Shown: piece by piece, positions 9,047 to 18,572 of the stretch
Position numbering within the stretch: the first letter of the stretch is position 1
How the letters are laid out: each line of letters starts with the position of its first letter
Source: Candidatus Nitrosocosmicus sp.
GTDB lineage: Archaea > Thermoproteota > Nitrososphaeria > Nitrososphaerales > Nitrososphaeraceae
DNA length: 50,783 nt
Assembly (NCBI GenBank): GCA_029194465.1
Contig: JARFXS010000007.1
Coordinates: forward strand, 1 to 50,783
Reading direction: 5' to 3'
The notes under the pieces: model-generated
The model's database searches: none
Seen by the model: only the letters and a program-made list of their open reading frames with translations
Told to the model about the DNA's origin: nothing
Program-made: the position numbers and the translations under genes

Positions 9047-9928
9047 TTACAAAGTAACCTCAGTTACACCGGCAATTTCTGCAATTTTGTTTTGCGTAAT
9101 TTCCTCATTGTATTCCTTACATGACAGGTAAAGAACAGCCCCGGCCAAACCCATTGGATTTTTACCGCAAAACTTCATTTTCATTACAGAGGTCATCATT
9201 TTTATCGCACGTCTTTTTGATCTCTCCGAAATACCGCAAATATTTCCTATCTTTATGATTTCTTTCAGTGCATCGACTTGAGGGATTTTGAGATCTAGTT
9301 CAAACATTACCTTTCTGTATATTCTAGCTATTTCTTTTTCCTTGAGATTGGAAATTTTTGCAATTTCCTTCAGTGTTCTTGGAATCCCTAATTCTCTGCA
9401 TGCAATGTAAGAAGCGACAGCCAAAGCCCCTTTTATGGTTCTTCCTTTAATTAATTTCCGTTCCTGTATTTTCCTGTATAGATAGGCAATCTTTTCTATC
9501 GCTGATTCGGGCAAACCCAGTAGATCTTTCATAGTGTATAACTGGATAAACGCGGATTGAAGATTCCTCTTTGAAGAATCGTTTGTTTGTGATCTAGCAT
9601 CCCAGGTTCTCCAACGACTTATTCTACTTTTCATTGCTAAATCAATTTGGCGGCCAGATGCATCTTTATCTATTTTACCTATAACGGTAGAGAGTCCACG
9701 ATCGTATTTGGCCAGCGAAGTAGGTGCTCCTGTTCGGTCCCTGAAATCTAATTCCTGAATGTTTGAAGAAGTCCATCCAGACCTTGTTGTTTCAGTATTG
9801 TCAATTATGACACTCCCACAGGCCGTACAAATCAATTCACCAGAATTCTGATCGGTAATCATATTAGTGTGCTTACCACATAAAGGACATAATACTGATA
9901 AATAGGAATTAATTAATTTTTGATTCAT
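9047..9928 (-). CDS. tfb: Transcription initiation factor B (TFB paralogue)
   Basis: An archaeal TFIIB homologue that bridges TBP/TATA DNA and RNA polymerase. The N-terminal zinc ribbon has CPLC...CTAC; the B-reader/linker has DFRDRTGAPTSLAKYDRGLSTVIG; two cyclin repeats follow, with the second ending in NKIAEIAGVTEVTL. The chosen start is ATG at 9928 (MNQKLINSY), though GTG 9946 in the same frame is possible. The C-terminus is unusual: TFBs normally run on after GVTEVT with a basic helix, but here TAA follows TL. Nitrososphaeria carry several TFBs, so this is probably one of a set. No obvious operon partner. Confidence 0.9.
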   Translation of the reverse strand: MNQKLINSYLSVLCPLCGKHTNMITDQNSGELICTACGSVIIDNTETTRSGWTSSNIQELDFRDRTGAPTSLAKYDRGLSTVIGKIDKDASGRQIDLAMKSRISRWRTWDARSQTNDSSKRNLQSAFIQLYTMKDLLGLPESAIEKIAYLYRKIQERKLIKGRTIKGALAVASYIACRELGIPRTLKEIAKISNLKEKEIARIYRKVMFELDLKIPQVDALKEIIKIGNICGISERSKRRAIKMMTSVMKMKFCGKNPMGLAGAVLYLSCKEYNEEITQNKIAEIAGVTEVTL

Positions 9929-9948
9929 TTTGTTTTTTTCCACCACAT

Positions 9949-10433
9949 TTTAGTTCTTATTATAATGCGTGACCGTCATTTTATCGTTTCTAATGTAATA
10001 ATCACTAAGTTAACGATGTAATAAGCAGGGATATACAAGTTTTAAACTTATAGATATAAAATATTGACTAAATCGGTCGTCAAAAGCTAAAATTATCACA
10101 AAATATATCAGGTCAAACTTGTATTGTATTTAGTATTCGCAAATCACAAATTAATTGTTTGTATTACTATTTTAACCCATACATACATCTATGGTCGTTC
10201 GATCCAATCTATGATTGGAATTAATCTGCTATATGGCGGGTTTCTTTTATTTGTCTTATGCAAAATAGGTTAAATATTTCCAATTGCGATAAACAGAAAA
10301 AGCATTCTAATGGCTACTTGTGATAGTCAAAAGAAGATAATGGATTCTATTCGATGTTTGAAAGGTTTAGAATTTGTATGTGCTAAACTAATATTACGAA
10401 ATTATTTTATATTACAAAATTATAGAAAATGAT
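9949..10433. promoter_or_regulatory. Divergent intergenic region between TFB and repeat-protein genes
   Basis: An AT-rich 485-base gap between divergent genes. TATA-like tracts occur near 10050-10060 (toward TFB) and near 10400-10415 (ATTATTTTATATTAC, about 25 bases before the ATG at 10434). No ORF or RNA gene is recognised. Confidence 0.35.
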
Positions 10434-10799
10434 ATGAAAAGTTCTACATTGGTTATTCTTATTTTGCCGATATTAATCGTTGGACTACCGCCTGTGTTTG
10501 CTCAATCTAATAATACCAACATAACTAATAGCACTGGCGGATTATCCTCTGAATCAGTAAGTGCAGCAATTACAAACTCTACATCGAGTCCTGCAAACTT
10601 GATAGTTAATTCCTCGTCTCCGGGAGAAGATACACAAAATAGCACTGGCGGATTATCCTCTGAATCAGTAAGTGCAGCAATTACAAACTCTACATCGAGT
10701 CCTGCAAACTTGATAGTTAATTCCTCGTATCCGGGAGAAGATACACAAAATAGCACTGGCGGATTATCCTCTGAATCAGTTACTGAATCAAAGTATTGA
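10434..10799 (+). CDS. Secreted tandem-repeat protein rich in N-glycosylation sequons
   Basis: A 121-residue product with a textbook signal peptide (MKSSTLVILILPILIVGLPP, then VFAQ|SN). The mature part is almost wholly a 37-residue repeat that begins NSTGGLSSESVSAAITNSTS: two complete copies and a third truncated copy that diverges to TESKY. Each unit carries three sequons (NST, NST, NSS). There is no cysteine, charged core or catalytic motif. It is likely a glycosylated cell-surface or S-layer-associated protein. Sixty-two bases of it, and its termination at TGA 10797-10799, precede the UDG gene by only about 40 bases, but functional linkage is doubtful. Confidence 0.72.
   Translation: MKSSTLVILILPILIVGLPPVFAQSNNTNITNSTGGLSSESVSAAITNSTSSPANLIVNSSSPGEDTQNSTGGLSSESVSAAITNSTSSPANLIVNSSYPGEDTQNSTGGLSSESVTESKY
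10527..10790 (+). repeat. 111-bp direct tandem repeat, about 2.4 copies
   Basis: Units start at 10527, 10638 and 10749 (each exactly 111 bases = 37 codons). Copies 1 and 2 differ at only one base I can see (tct versus tat near the end); copy 3 matches for its first 36-40 bases up to GAATCAGT and then diverges. Near identity at synonymous positions implies a recent duplication or gene conversion. Confidence 0.9.
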
Positions 10800-10840
10800 T
10801 TCTAGAAAAATTCTTTCTACTTTAATATTTTTTTCCCAAC

Positions 10841-11434
10841 TTGAATTTTCAGGATGGATCATTAGAATCAATAAAGAATGACATCATCAATTGTGTCTTG
10901 TGCGGGCTGTCATTAACAAGGAAGAATGCAGTTCCCGGTACTGGTAATATTAGCAGAAAAATAATATTGATAGGCGAAGCTCCAGGGAAAAACGAAGATG
11001 AAACCGGTAATCCCTTTGTGGGAAGTGCGGGTAAAGTTCTTGATCAAGCACTTCTCAACGCACGAATAGAAAGGAAAGAAATTTACATCACAAATGTAGT
11101 CAAATGTAGGCCTCCTAGCAATCGAGTTCCGACTGATGAAGAAATTAAAATATGCACTAGTGAATATCTCAAGAAAGAAATTGACATAATTTCACCCAAA
11201 ATCATTTGTATATTGGGGGCAACAGCTTTAAAGTCACTACTTGGACTAAAACACATGAAACCGTATAGGGGACAAATAATTAATCGCCCACCATTGAGAT
11301 ACTTTATAACATATCATCCGGCAGCTACTATATACAATAATAAATTGAAACAAATTTTCTTTGAAGACATCCAAAAACTTGCCAAAATAGTGAGCGCTCA
11401 AGATCAAAGAATAGACAAATTTTTTCCAACTTAG
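10841..11434 (+). CDS. udg: Family 4 uracil-DNA glycosylase (Fe-S)
   Basis: A 197-residue UDG4: excises uracil from DNA after cytosine deamination. Four cluster Cys at about residues 18, 21, 89 and 105 (NCVLC, VVKCRPP, IKICTSE) match the spacing of the 4Fe-4S site in family 4 enzymes. Motif A is GEAPGKNEDETGNPFVG; motif B is YHPAA near residue 165. The start is TTG at 10841; no ATG or GTG precedes the first Cys pair in this frame. It lies 41 bases after the repeat-protein gene. Intact and of normal length. Confidence 0.93.
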   Translation: MNFQDGSLESIKNDIINCVLCGLSLTRKNAVPGTGNISRKIILIGEAPGKNEDETGNPFVGSAGKVLDQALLNARIERKEIYITNVVKCRPPSNRVPTDEEIKICTSEYLKKEIDIISPKIICILGATALKSLLGLKHMKPYRGQIINRPPLRYFITYHPAATIYNNKLKQIFFEDIQKLAKIVSAQDQRIDKFFPT

Positions 11435-11747
11435 CTTAAAAAAAGGATTAATCGTGACTTAAGAAAACAATACTACAATTTACAATGGAAATTAGCATTT
11501 TGGTTCTCACTCATATCGATAATTAAGTCTCTAAAGTTTTCTACCAATAATTACTAGATTTTATCAGGAATTGTACTGGGAGCAAATTTAGATCGAGTTT
11601 GATAACCTAAGAAATTCAGCCTATATTAACAGTTCCAGAGAGGGTAACATGACAAAATCCGGATCTTAGAATAATTTAGGATTAGAGATCAGGAAGAGGG
11701 AAAGTAAAGTCGAGAAAAAAAAAGAAATGGATTGAAAATTAGAGATG
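11435..11747. other. Convergent intergenic gap between UDG and nuoN
   Basis: 313 bases between convergent genes. It includes A-rich runs (near 11437-11444 and 11717-11728) but no hairpin terminator or ORF is evident. Probably shared 3' untranslated sequence. Confidence 0.4.
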
Positions 11748-13247
11748 CTAGTTCGCACTCAACAAATGGATCAAATCATTAGGGACAGCCATTGACGCTA
11801 AGTCAAGTAATGGTCCGTACCAGATACCAAAGATGACCATGAATCCTAATGCAAATAACAATACAGCAACCATCGGTTTTGGTTCCTTTTGTCTTACCCT
11901 GTTTTCGCCCTCTTCCATGTACATTTTCCTTATGATCCAAGCGTAATATCCCAAAGATAATGCACTGTTTAGAATACCAGCTATTGCAAGATACGGTCCC
12001 CACCATACTACTTGACCACTATCTATAGCAGCTCCGAATATCAAATACTTACCCCAAAAACCACTCAGTGGAGGGACTCCAGCAAGTGCAAGCAGCGATA
12101 TTGCGAACACAAAGGCTGTGATAGGCATCCTAAATCCTAATCCTTTATACTTTTCGATTGTATACGCCGCCAAAGTTATAATTACACTTGCCGCAGCAAT
12201 AAATGCAGCAGATTTCATTACTGCATGATTCATGATTTGTAACAAAGAGGCATCTAGACCATAGTCAGAGTATGGAGCAACTGCAAGTCCGATCAGAATA
12301 TACCCAGCTTGAGCAATACTGGAGTACGCTAGGATTCTTGGTATACTTTTTTGAGTCAAAGCTCCAAAATTTCCGAGCGTCATAGTAAAAATCGCTATTA
12401 TCGCAAGGGTAAACGTCCAGTGGACATTAAGCGCTATCATACCAATAACTATAACCCTGATGGCAGCGGCAAATCCAGCTTTTTTTGTTCCAGCCGCAAG
12501 AAGGGTAGCAATCGTAGTTGGAGCCCCAGAGTATGTATCAGGCAACCACATGTGAAACGGAACTAATCCCATTTTGAATCCAAACCCAGCGATAAAAAGT
12601 CCGACCGCCAGCAACGCAAATGGAACCAAATCTGCATTCAAATGCGACATCGCAACAATAGAATCGTAAATGTTTGTAGTGCCAGTTAGTCCATATACAA
12701 TTCCCATTGCTAAAACGATGATTGCCGACGATAAAGCTCCAAACAAAAAGTATTTGATTGAAGCCTCGTTCGATATTGGATCTTTTTTATTAAAAGCAGC
12801 CAATGCATATGTAGGGATAGACATTAGTTCCCAAGCAACTAGTAACATTACAAAATCAGTTGAATAGCCTATGAGGATCATACCTATGCTTGACAATAAT
12901 ATCAAAGAATAATATGCAGCATGATTACTTCGTTTCTTCATGTAACTCCATGAAGAAACGGTAACCATAATGGAAACTATAAGAAACGCAATAGAAAAGA
13001 ATGCACCAAAAATATCATCCCCTATGGCTCCACTGTTTGCTAAGGACATCGCGGGAAGATTCTCCCCGGAAAATATCCTGTATATAACAACAATAAGAGC
13101 CAGCGCTAGGGCTCCGAAGGCTATAGCACTATAAACTTTATTCTTGGAGCCTCGCTCTTTATTTAAGGCATCTATTATTGGAATTAACAGAGCTACGCTC
13201 CCTAAAATGATGGTTACTAAAGCAGGGGTCGACATTATATCAATCAT
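11748..13247 (-). CDS. nuoN: Complex I subunit N (NuoN)
   Basis: A 499-residue antiporter-like membrane subunit with about 14 transmembrane helices. It has the family's Glu in VAWELMSIP (TM5) and Lys-containing segments GLVPFHMWLPDTYSGAPT and STQKSIPRILAYSSIAQAG-type region (LAYSSIAQAGYILIG). It forms part of the proton-pumping arm of the energy-converting dehydrogenase. It is the last gene of the minus-strand nuo operon, 17 bases after nuoL. The start is ATG 13247, with Met at residue 5 (MSTPALV) an alternative. Confidence 0.95.
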   Translation of the reverse strand: MIDIMSTPALVTIILGSVALLIPIIDALNKERGSKNKVYSAIAFGALALALIVVIYRIFSGENLPAMSLANSGAIGDDIFGAFFSIAFLIVSIMVTVSSWSYMKKRSNHAAYYSLILLSSIGMILIGYSTDFVMLLVAWELMSIPTYALAAFNKKDPISNEASIKYFLFGALSSAIIVLAMGIVYGLTGTTNIYDSIVAMSHLNADLVPFALLAVGLFIAGFGFKMGLVPFHMWLPDTYSGAPTTIATLLAAGTKKAGFAAAIRVIVIGMIALNVHWTFTLAIIAIFTMTLGNFGALTQKSIPRILAYSSIAQAGYILIGLAVAPYSDYGLDASLLQIMNHAVMKSAAFIAAASVIITLAAYTIEKYKGLGFRMPITAFVFAISLLALAGVPPLSGFWGKYLIFGAAIDSGQVVWWGPYLAIAGILNSALSLGYYAWIIRKMYMEEGENRVRQKEPKPMVAVLLFALGFMVIFGIWYGPLLDLASMAVPNDLIHLLSAN

Positions 13248-13264
13248 CGTTACTCATTCTCTCC

Positions 13265-15379
13265 TTAACTCAATAACATCATGGTAATTATAATTATACC
13301 AGCTGCAAATACATAAAGATAAGTCTGTACGTTACCTGTTTGTACCACCTTTGCCACTTTTGACATCATCACCATTGATTGTTGAACTGAAGGATTGATT
13401 CCATACATCAAGATGTTTTCAAAATACTTATTAATTCGTCTGTAGGCCGCCAATGGTATCACTACGCCTATCCAATAAAGGACTGAATTAAGATACCATC
13501 GGTTGTATAGGAACTTCCACAATGCCTTGGAGACGACGTTGTCGCTGATTTTCTCCGGGTCGCCGATTCTCTTGATGTAAAACAAATATCCCAGAAATCC
13601 GCCTACACCAAACGCTGCTACTGAGGAAACAACAGCAAGGGGATTGAGTTCTAAGGCATCTTGTTTTGACCCTTCAGCAGTAGCTGCGCCTGATTCCGCT
13701 AATTCGGGTGAGCTCTGTACTGCTTCTGTTGCTCCTAATGGTACTACTCCACCCTCAATAATTCCAAAGTAACTTGCAAGATAGGTTGAAAAGACATGAT
13801 GTAGTTGACCCTCAAATGCAAAGCCCACTACACCGAATCCAATTGATGCTATTGCTAAAGCGGCAAATGGCAGCCACATCATCTTATCGACTTCACGTAT
13901 ACGATGACCTTTGTTTTCGATATTGACAACATTTTGGCTGGGTTTTCCGAAAAATACAAGGCCGACCATCCTGAATGTGTAGAATGCCGTCATGATGGCT
14001 ACTGTGACAGCAATCAAGAAGACGTAAGATGAGAATTCGTAGTTAGATTCAAGAATAGAAGCAAAAATTGCATCTTTACTCCAGAAGCCAAGTGTGATCA
14101 ACGGAGCACTAGCTAAAGACAAACTCGCCAACAAGAAGAAAATATAGGTTTTTCTCATATTCTTTTTTAGCCCGCCCATATCGTTCATGAATCTAGAATG
14201 TACGGTATGTAATATTGCACCCGCCGCCATGAACAATGAAGCTTTAAACAGTGCATGGCTAATCAGGTGGAAAAATCCTGCAGTGTATCCATCAACAAAG
14301 TTTGTTGATAACCCTGCAATTCCCAAAGCCATCATCATGTATCCAATTTGCGACCCTGTAGAATAAGCCAGGACCTTTTTTATTTCAGGATTGACTATCG
14401 CTTGAGTAGCTAGCAACAGAGCAGTTATCGCTCCAACCCAGGTAACAATTTCAAAGAACTGATTCATATTAAATACAGATAAGGCAAAAAACAGAGGACC
14501 TATCCTAGCAACAAGAAAAACTCCTGCTTTTACCATTGTAGCTGCGTGAATAAGAGCAGATACAGATGTAGGTCCTGTCATAGCCTCCAATAACCATTCA
14601 TTCAGTGGAAACTGAGCTGATTTGCCAATGGCTCCGCCAAATATTAAAACAGCCGCCGGCACCAACAGATTTTGTTGCATCATCACATGAGCCCAAGTTT
14701 GATCGGCTAGCAACTCTCTAAAGCCAAAAGTCCCAGAATACATAAAGATCATAAACATTCCAGACAGCATCATGACATCCCCTGCCCTGTTAAGTAAGAA
14801 TGCTTTTATCCCCGCATGTGTTGGTGATGTCCACTGAGGTATTCCCCAAGCAGTATGACCTTCTTTGCCAACATAATCTTTCTTTCTATCAGTGTACCAA
14901 AATCCTATTAAGGCATAAGATGCAAGTCCCACACCTTCCCAGCCAAAAAATACCATTAACAAATTGTCAGATAATACAATAAGTTGCATAGATCCGATGA
15001 AAAACAACATAAAGAACCAATATCTTATGAGTGATTTTTGTCCGTGCATATAGGAAACAGAATACACAAAAATTGCCACAGAAATCCAAGCAACCAAATT
15101 ACTCATGATTATGGCAAGGGGATCAGCTAATACACCTGCGTCTATATCTAGGGCGGAAAACCAAGGAATTTGACTATGAATCTCCCCATTTGATAAGCCT
15201 AAAGGAAGTATACTCAAAGCCAAAAAGGCACTAATTACTGAAAAAGCGACAGCAACGTAGCCTTTGATTTTTTCACTCTTTTTTCTTAGAATTGGGATGA
15301 AGGCGGCCCCTATAAATGGAGTCATCCAGATTAACCATGCATTTACACCTATTCCTTCAAAACCTAAAACTTCAACCAC
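13265..15379 (-). CDS. nuoL: Complex I subunit L (NuoL)
   Basis: A 704-residue antiporter-like subunit, the largest membrane subunit. Signature segments are FFGWEGVGLASYALIGFWY (TM5 Glu), GKSAQFPLNEWLLEAMTGPT and HAATMVKAGVFL, and LAYSTGSQIGYMM. The C-terminal extension, including the lateral amphipathic helix, is present (RRINKYFEN region). Role: proton translocation. Start GTG 15379. It follows nuoM by 10 bases and precedes nuoN in the nuo operon. Confidence 0.95.
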   Translation of the reverse strand: MVEVLGFEGIGVNAWLIWMTPFIGAAFIPILRKKSEKIKGYVAVAFSVISAFLALSILPLGLSNGEIHSQIPWFSALDIDAGVLADPLAIIMSNLVAWISVAIFVYSVSYMHGQKSLIRYWFFMLFFIGSMQLIVLSDNLLMVFFGWEGVGLASYALIGFWYTDRKKDYVGKEGHTAWGIPQWTSPTHAGIKAFLLNRAGDVMMLSGMFMIFMYSGTFGFRELLADQTWAHVMMQQNLLVPAAVLIFGGAIGKSAQFPLNEWLLEAMTGPTSVSALIHAATMVKAGVFLVARIGPLFFALSVFNMNQFFEIVTWVGAITALLLATQAIVNPEIKKVLAYSTGSQIGYMMMALGIAGLSTNFVDGYTAGFFHLISHALFKASLFMAAGAILHTVHSRFMNDMGGLKKNMRKTYIFFLLASLSLASAPLITLGFWSKDAIFASILESNYEFSSYVFLIAVTVAIMTAFYTFRMVGLVFFGKPSQNVVNIENKGHRIREVDKMMWLPFAALAIASIGFGVVGFAFEGQLHHVFSTYLASYFGIIEGGVVPLGATEAVQSSPELAESGAATAEGSKQDALELNPLAVVSSVAAFGVGGFLGYLFYIKRIGDPEKISDNVVSKALWKFLYNRWYLNSVLYWIGVVIPLAAYRRINKYFENILMYGINPSVQQSMVMMSKVAKVVQTGNVQTYLYVFAAGIIIITMMLLS

Positions 15380-15389
15380 CGCTATTCAC

Positions 15390-17177
15390 CTAAAATGTAA
15401 TGGGATGATCCACATGACTTTTAGCTAAAAGATATGTCCTCTGGTATTCAGTTCCGCCTGGAAAGGCAACATTACTAGCCTTCGTAGTGTTTGTGGGTTC
15501 TTCATTTACTTGTCCTGTTCCAGGAGCGATCTTTACTGGTATCAGCACATCTGAATCAGGATACAAACTTTCAACATACCCTATAATGGGTTTATAAAAT
15601 AAATCAGGATATAATCCCAGAACCAATGTTAACGAAGCTAAAATTCCCATGGTTACTAAAACATACTTACTCGAATCACGTACGTTTTTTAATGTTTCTG
15701 GAGTAATGCCATAGAAGATTCTTTTGTACATCCATAATATATAAGCAGATGTCAATATCGTGGTGGTTATTGCTAAAGCAAATGAGACAGCCTTTACAGC
15801 GCTCCAGTTAACTACAGCATCTTGTAGGGCTCCATTAAATAGGACCCACTCCGACATAAAACCACTTGTTATTGGTACACCTATGATAGTTAATCCACCG
15901 ATCATTGCAAACACGGCAGTATAGGGCATTTTTCCTCCCAATCCACCTAATTTATCCATATTCCTTGTTCCTGTTTGCAAGATAACTGAACCTGCCATCA
16001 TGAACAACAGCCCTTTACCTAAAGCATGGGTAACATACATAAAGATTGCACCACTCAGGCCCAGAACACTTTCTGAGCCTATACCAAAAAGAAGATACCC
16101 CATTGAACTTATACTAGAATATGCCAAAACTCTTTTGATATCTTTTTGCATTAGAGCCATGGCACCTCCGTATATCATTGTAGCAACTCCCCAAATGGTA
16201 ATGTAAATACTATAATCAGTATAGTTTCCAGGACCTGACAACAGTTCAATCCAAATTCTAATCAGACCATAGGCTCCTATTCCAGTCATTGCTGATGATA
16301 TTAGCACTGAAATGGGGGTGGGTGCGTCAGTGTATGTATCAGGTAACCAAACGTGAACTAGAAAAGCAGCTAGTTTCACCCCAAATCCAATAACAAGCGC
16401 CGCAACAATTACAGCAATCCATGCTTGTGGAATTTGTGACGCATTTGCCCTAACCGTATCATAATCAAATCCACCAGTCAGAAATCCCATTGCCATCAAT
16501 CCCAACAACAGAATAACTGCGCCTACATGGGCCCAGAAAAAGAACATTAATGAAGTTCTTTTTTTGTTTCCGTATCCAAAAAATGCAATCAAAAAGAATG
16601 ACGGAACTAACATGAGTTCAAAAAATACATAAAATTCAAACAACTTGGTAGCCAAAACTGTACCAAGCATACCCATTGCAAACACAAGATAGAGAGAATA
16701 ATACAGGCCAAGTTGACTATTTAAATAGGACTTTTGATCGGTTGATAAGACTAAAGAAGAGAAAGATTTCCCGTCCTTATTAGAATACAATTCGCTCTCA
16801 GCATCATTCATTGTCAGATTAGAGGAACTCTTTAGCTGTTCATACTGAAGAAGAATTTTTCTGACCATATATGGTTTTGAATAAATCACGATAATTGTTG
16901 ATAACAAATAAATCGTAATAGCAAAAGGAATGCTTAAACCATCTAATTTTAACCCGAAATGACCTAATTGACTCCAATCAAAGACTTCTTGATACGATCC
17001 TCCAGAACTGAGGCCAATAGATGGAATAATCACTAGCACAGTTGAGATAGCTAAAGTTCCAAAGGTCAACCACGTTGTAATGTTTATTCCCTTTCGTTTT
17101 CCCAAAAAATACACTACCGGAGATAATATCAAGGGCATAAATGTTGCCACCATAAGATAATAGGAAGAATCCACCAT
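15390..17177 (-). CDS. nuoM: Complex I subunit M (NuoM)
   Basis: A 595-residue antiporter-like subunit. Diagnostic segments are YVFFELMLVPSFFLIAFFGY (TM5 Glu), VHVWLPDTYTDAPTPISVL and LAYSSISSMGYLLFG. It is longer than bacterial NuoM because of an insertion after the first helices (a polar stretch with KSSSNLTMNDAESELYSNKD, about residues 115-140) and a polar C-terminal tail. Proton-pumping module. It sits 97 bases after nuoK; the gap contains a T/A-rich tract near 17235-17260 that could hold an internal promoter. Confidence 0.94.
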   Translation of the reverse strand: MVDSSYYLMVATFMPLILSPVVYFLGKRKGINITTWLTFGTLAISTVLVIIPSIGLSSGGSYQEVFDWSQLGHFGLKLDGLSIPFAITIYLLSTIIVIYSKPYMVRKILLQYEQLKSSSNLTMNDAESELYSNKDGKSFSSLVLSTDQKSYLNSQLGLYYSLYLVFAMGMLGTVLATKLFEFYVFFELMLVPSFFLIAFFGYGNKKRTSLMFFFWAHVGAVILLLGLMAMGFLTGGFDYDTVRANASQIPQAWIAVIVAALVIGFGVKLAAFLVHVWLPDTYTDAPTPISVLISSAMTGIGAYGLIRIWIELLSGPGNYTDYSIYITIWGVATMIYGGAMALMQKDIKRVLAYSSISSMGYLLFGIGSESVLGLSGAIFMYVTHALGKGLLFMMAGSVILQTGTRNMDKLGGLGGKMPYTAVFAMIGGLTIIGVPITSGFMSEWVLFNGALQDAVVNWSAVKAVSFALAITTTILTSAYILWMYKRIFYGITPETLKNVRDSSKYVLVTMGILASLTLVLGLYPDLFYKPIIGYVESLYPDSDVLIPVKIAPGTGQVNEEPTNTTKASNVAFPGGTEYQRTYLLAKSHVDHPITF

Positions 17178-17274
17178 CTACATCTCTTGCTCCGAATACC
17201 CCTACCTCAACGACATTGACTTCCTTTATATATTATACGGTTGAATTTTCAAAAAAAATAGTTGTTGAGTAAAA

Positions 17275-17577
17275 TTAATTCTTTAGGTTCTTATATTCAG
17301 TAATATCTATATCTTTGTAGAACCTATAAGCTATGATAATAATTCCTAAGCCTACTGCTACCTCTGCTGCAGATATTGCTATTGAAAAAAGTACAAAGAC
17401 TTGTCCCTGAGGACTAGGCAGCATTCTTGAAAATGCAATAAGTACCAGATTTACAGCATTTGCAATTAACTCAATTGAAAATATCAACCGCAGTGCATTT
17501 CTCTTTACAACTAATCCATAAATTCCAATGGATATCAGGATTACAGCTATGTATAGAAAATCAGTTGGTTGGTTCAT
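17275..17577 (-). CDS. nuoK: Complex I subunit K (NuoK)
   Basis: A 100-residue subunit with three transmembrane helices: IAVILISIGIYGLVVKRNAL, then LIFSIELIANAVNLVLIAF carrying the conserved membrane Glu, then VLFSIAISAAEVAVGLGIII with the second Glu. The start is set at ATG 17577 (MNQPTDFLYIA), because the longer frame only reads into nuoJ. It overlaps the 3' end of nuoJ by 17 bases, suggesting translational coupling. Confidence 0.95.
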   Translation of the reverse strand: MNQPTDFLYIAVILISIGIYGLVVKRNALRLIFSIELIANAVNLVLIAFSRMLPSPQGQVFVLFSIAISAAEVAVGLGIIIIAYRFYKDIDITEYKNLKN

Positions 17578-18091
17578 TTCTTTCCTCAATATCCTCTCTG
17601 CGTGCCAAGGCCAGAGCGCCAATTACAGCTGCAGCCAGTGTTAATGCCAATACTAACAATACCGGTGAGTAGTACGTTAATAATTCTTTTCCTATGGCCT
17701 GGACATCAAAAATTGGAACCGTGTCATTAAATTTCAGCTGGGTTGCAGCAGAGTTTCCTAATATGGATCCAGCTAAAATAAGGAAGGCCAGCCCAAGCAA
17801 GATACCAGCGATTTTTCTTTTCCTGGTTTCTTTTTTCGTTATAGTATTTGGAGCCCTTACTAGCATGACTGTAAATATGATAAGAACCGCAACTGCACCT
17901 ACGTATACTGCGATTTGGAACATTGCAACAAATGGTGCATCTAAAATAATGAAGTAGCCTGCAATCCCAAGCATCGAAACTGCCAATGCTATACCTCCGT
18001 ACAATAACTCGCGGCTTTCAAGAGATAAGATAGCTGATCCAATGGTGATAACAGATAGACCTATGAAAATACTATCTACCATGATATGCAC
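17561..18091 (-). CDS. nuoJ: Complex I subunit J (NuoJ)
   Basis: About 176 residues, five transmembrane helices. The family region FVAMFQIAVYVGAVAVLIIF (pi-bulge helix TM3 region with the quinone-linked channel) is clear. A polar loop follows (VRAPNTITKKETRKRK). The true start may be ATG 18082 (MVDSIFIGLSV) rather than 18091. It overlaps nuoI at its start and nuoK at its end, consistent with one tightly packed operon. Confidence 0.93.
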   Translation of the reverse strand: MHIMVDSIFIGLSVITIGSAILSLESRELLYGGIALAVSMLGIAGYFIILDAPFVAMFQIAVYVGAVAVLIIFTVMLVRAPNTITKKETRKRKIAGILLGLAFLILAGSILGNSAATQLKFNDTVPIFDVQAIGKELLTYYSPVLLVLALTLAAAVIGALALARREDIEERNEPTN

Positions 18092-18572
18092 CTCGTGAGC
18101 CTATTTTTATTTCAACCTCGCCATCATACTTTGGTTTTACAGCCAACTGGGCTGGTGTGTATATCAAATGAGATTTGGTGAAAGAAGACAGCTCATAGTC
18201 ATTTGTCATATATAAAGCATAAAAGGGGCACGCATCGACGCACAAACCACAGAAAACACATTTTCCATAATCTATTTGAGGCATTATGGATTTTTTGTTT
18301 TGCTTCCACTGTTCATCGACCTTTACCATGGTGATTGCTTCTGCGATACCCTCACAAGCAATAGCGCATAGCTGACAACCTGTACATTTGTCATGAAATA
18401 AAATATGTCTACCTCTGGTCCCCGCAATCCCGACTCCTTTTTTGGGGTCAAATTGGTACCCATCACCCACAAATTTCAACTTTTCCTGGGGATAACGGAA
18501 TGTAAATCTTTTTAAAACTATATGCTTAGTTCCAGACTCCAGCGCTTTTATGAATCCTGTTGCAGTGTTCAT
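18072..18572 (-). CDS. nuoI: Complex I subunit I, 2x[4Fe-4S] ferredoxin-like (NuoI)
   Basis: From ATG 18572 (MNTATGFIKALESGTKH) the product is about 166 residues. Two 4Fe-4S motifs, CTGCQLCAIAC and CVFCGLCVDACP, are those of the peripheral arm clusters N6a/N6b that pass electrons to NuoB. The longer frame to 18671 only extends into nuoH and is rejected. The start overlaps the nuoH stop (TGA/ATG overlap at 18569-18572). Intact. Confidence 0.95.
   Translation of the reverse strand: MNTATGFIKALESGTKHIVLKRFTFRYPQEKLKFVGDGYQFDPKKGVGIAGTRGRHILFHDKCTGCQLCAIACEGIAEAITMVKVDEQWKQNKKSIMPQIDYGKCVFCGLCVDACPFYALYMTNDYELSSFTKSHLIYTPAQLAVKPKYDGEVEIKIGSRGAYHGR

Noticed and set aside
10527..10790. CRISPR array
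   Set aside because: The 111-base units are translated as repeats of a secreted protein and have no spacers.
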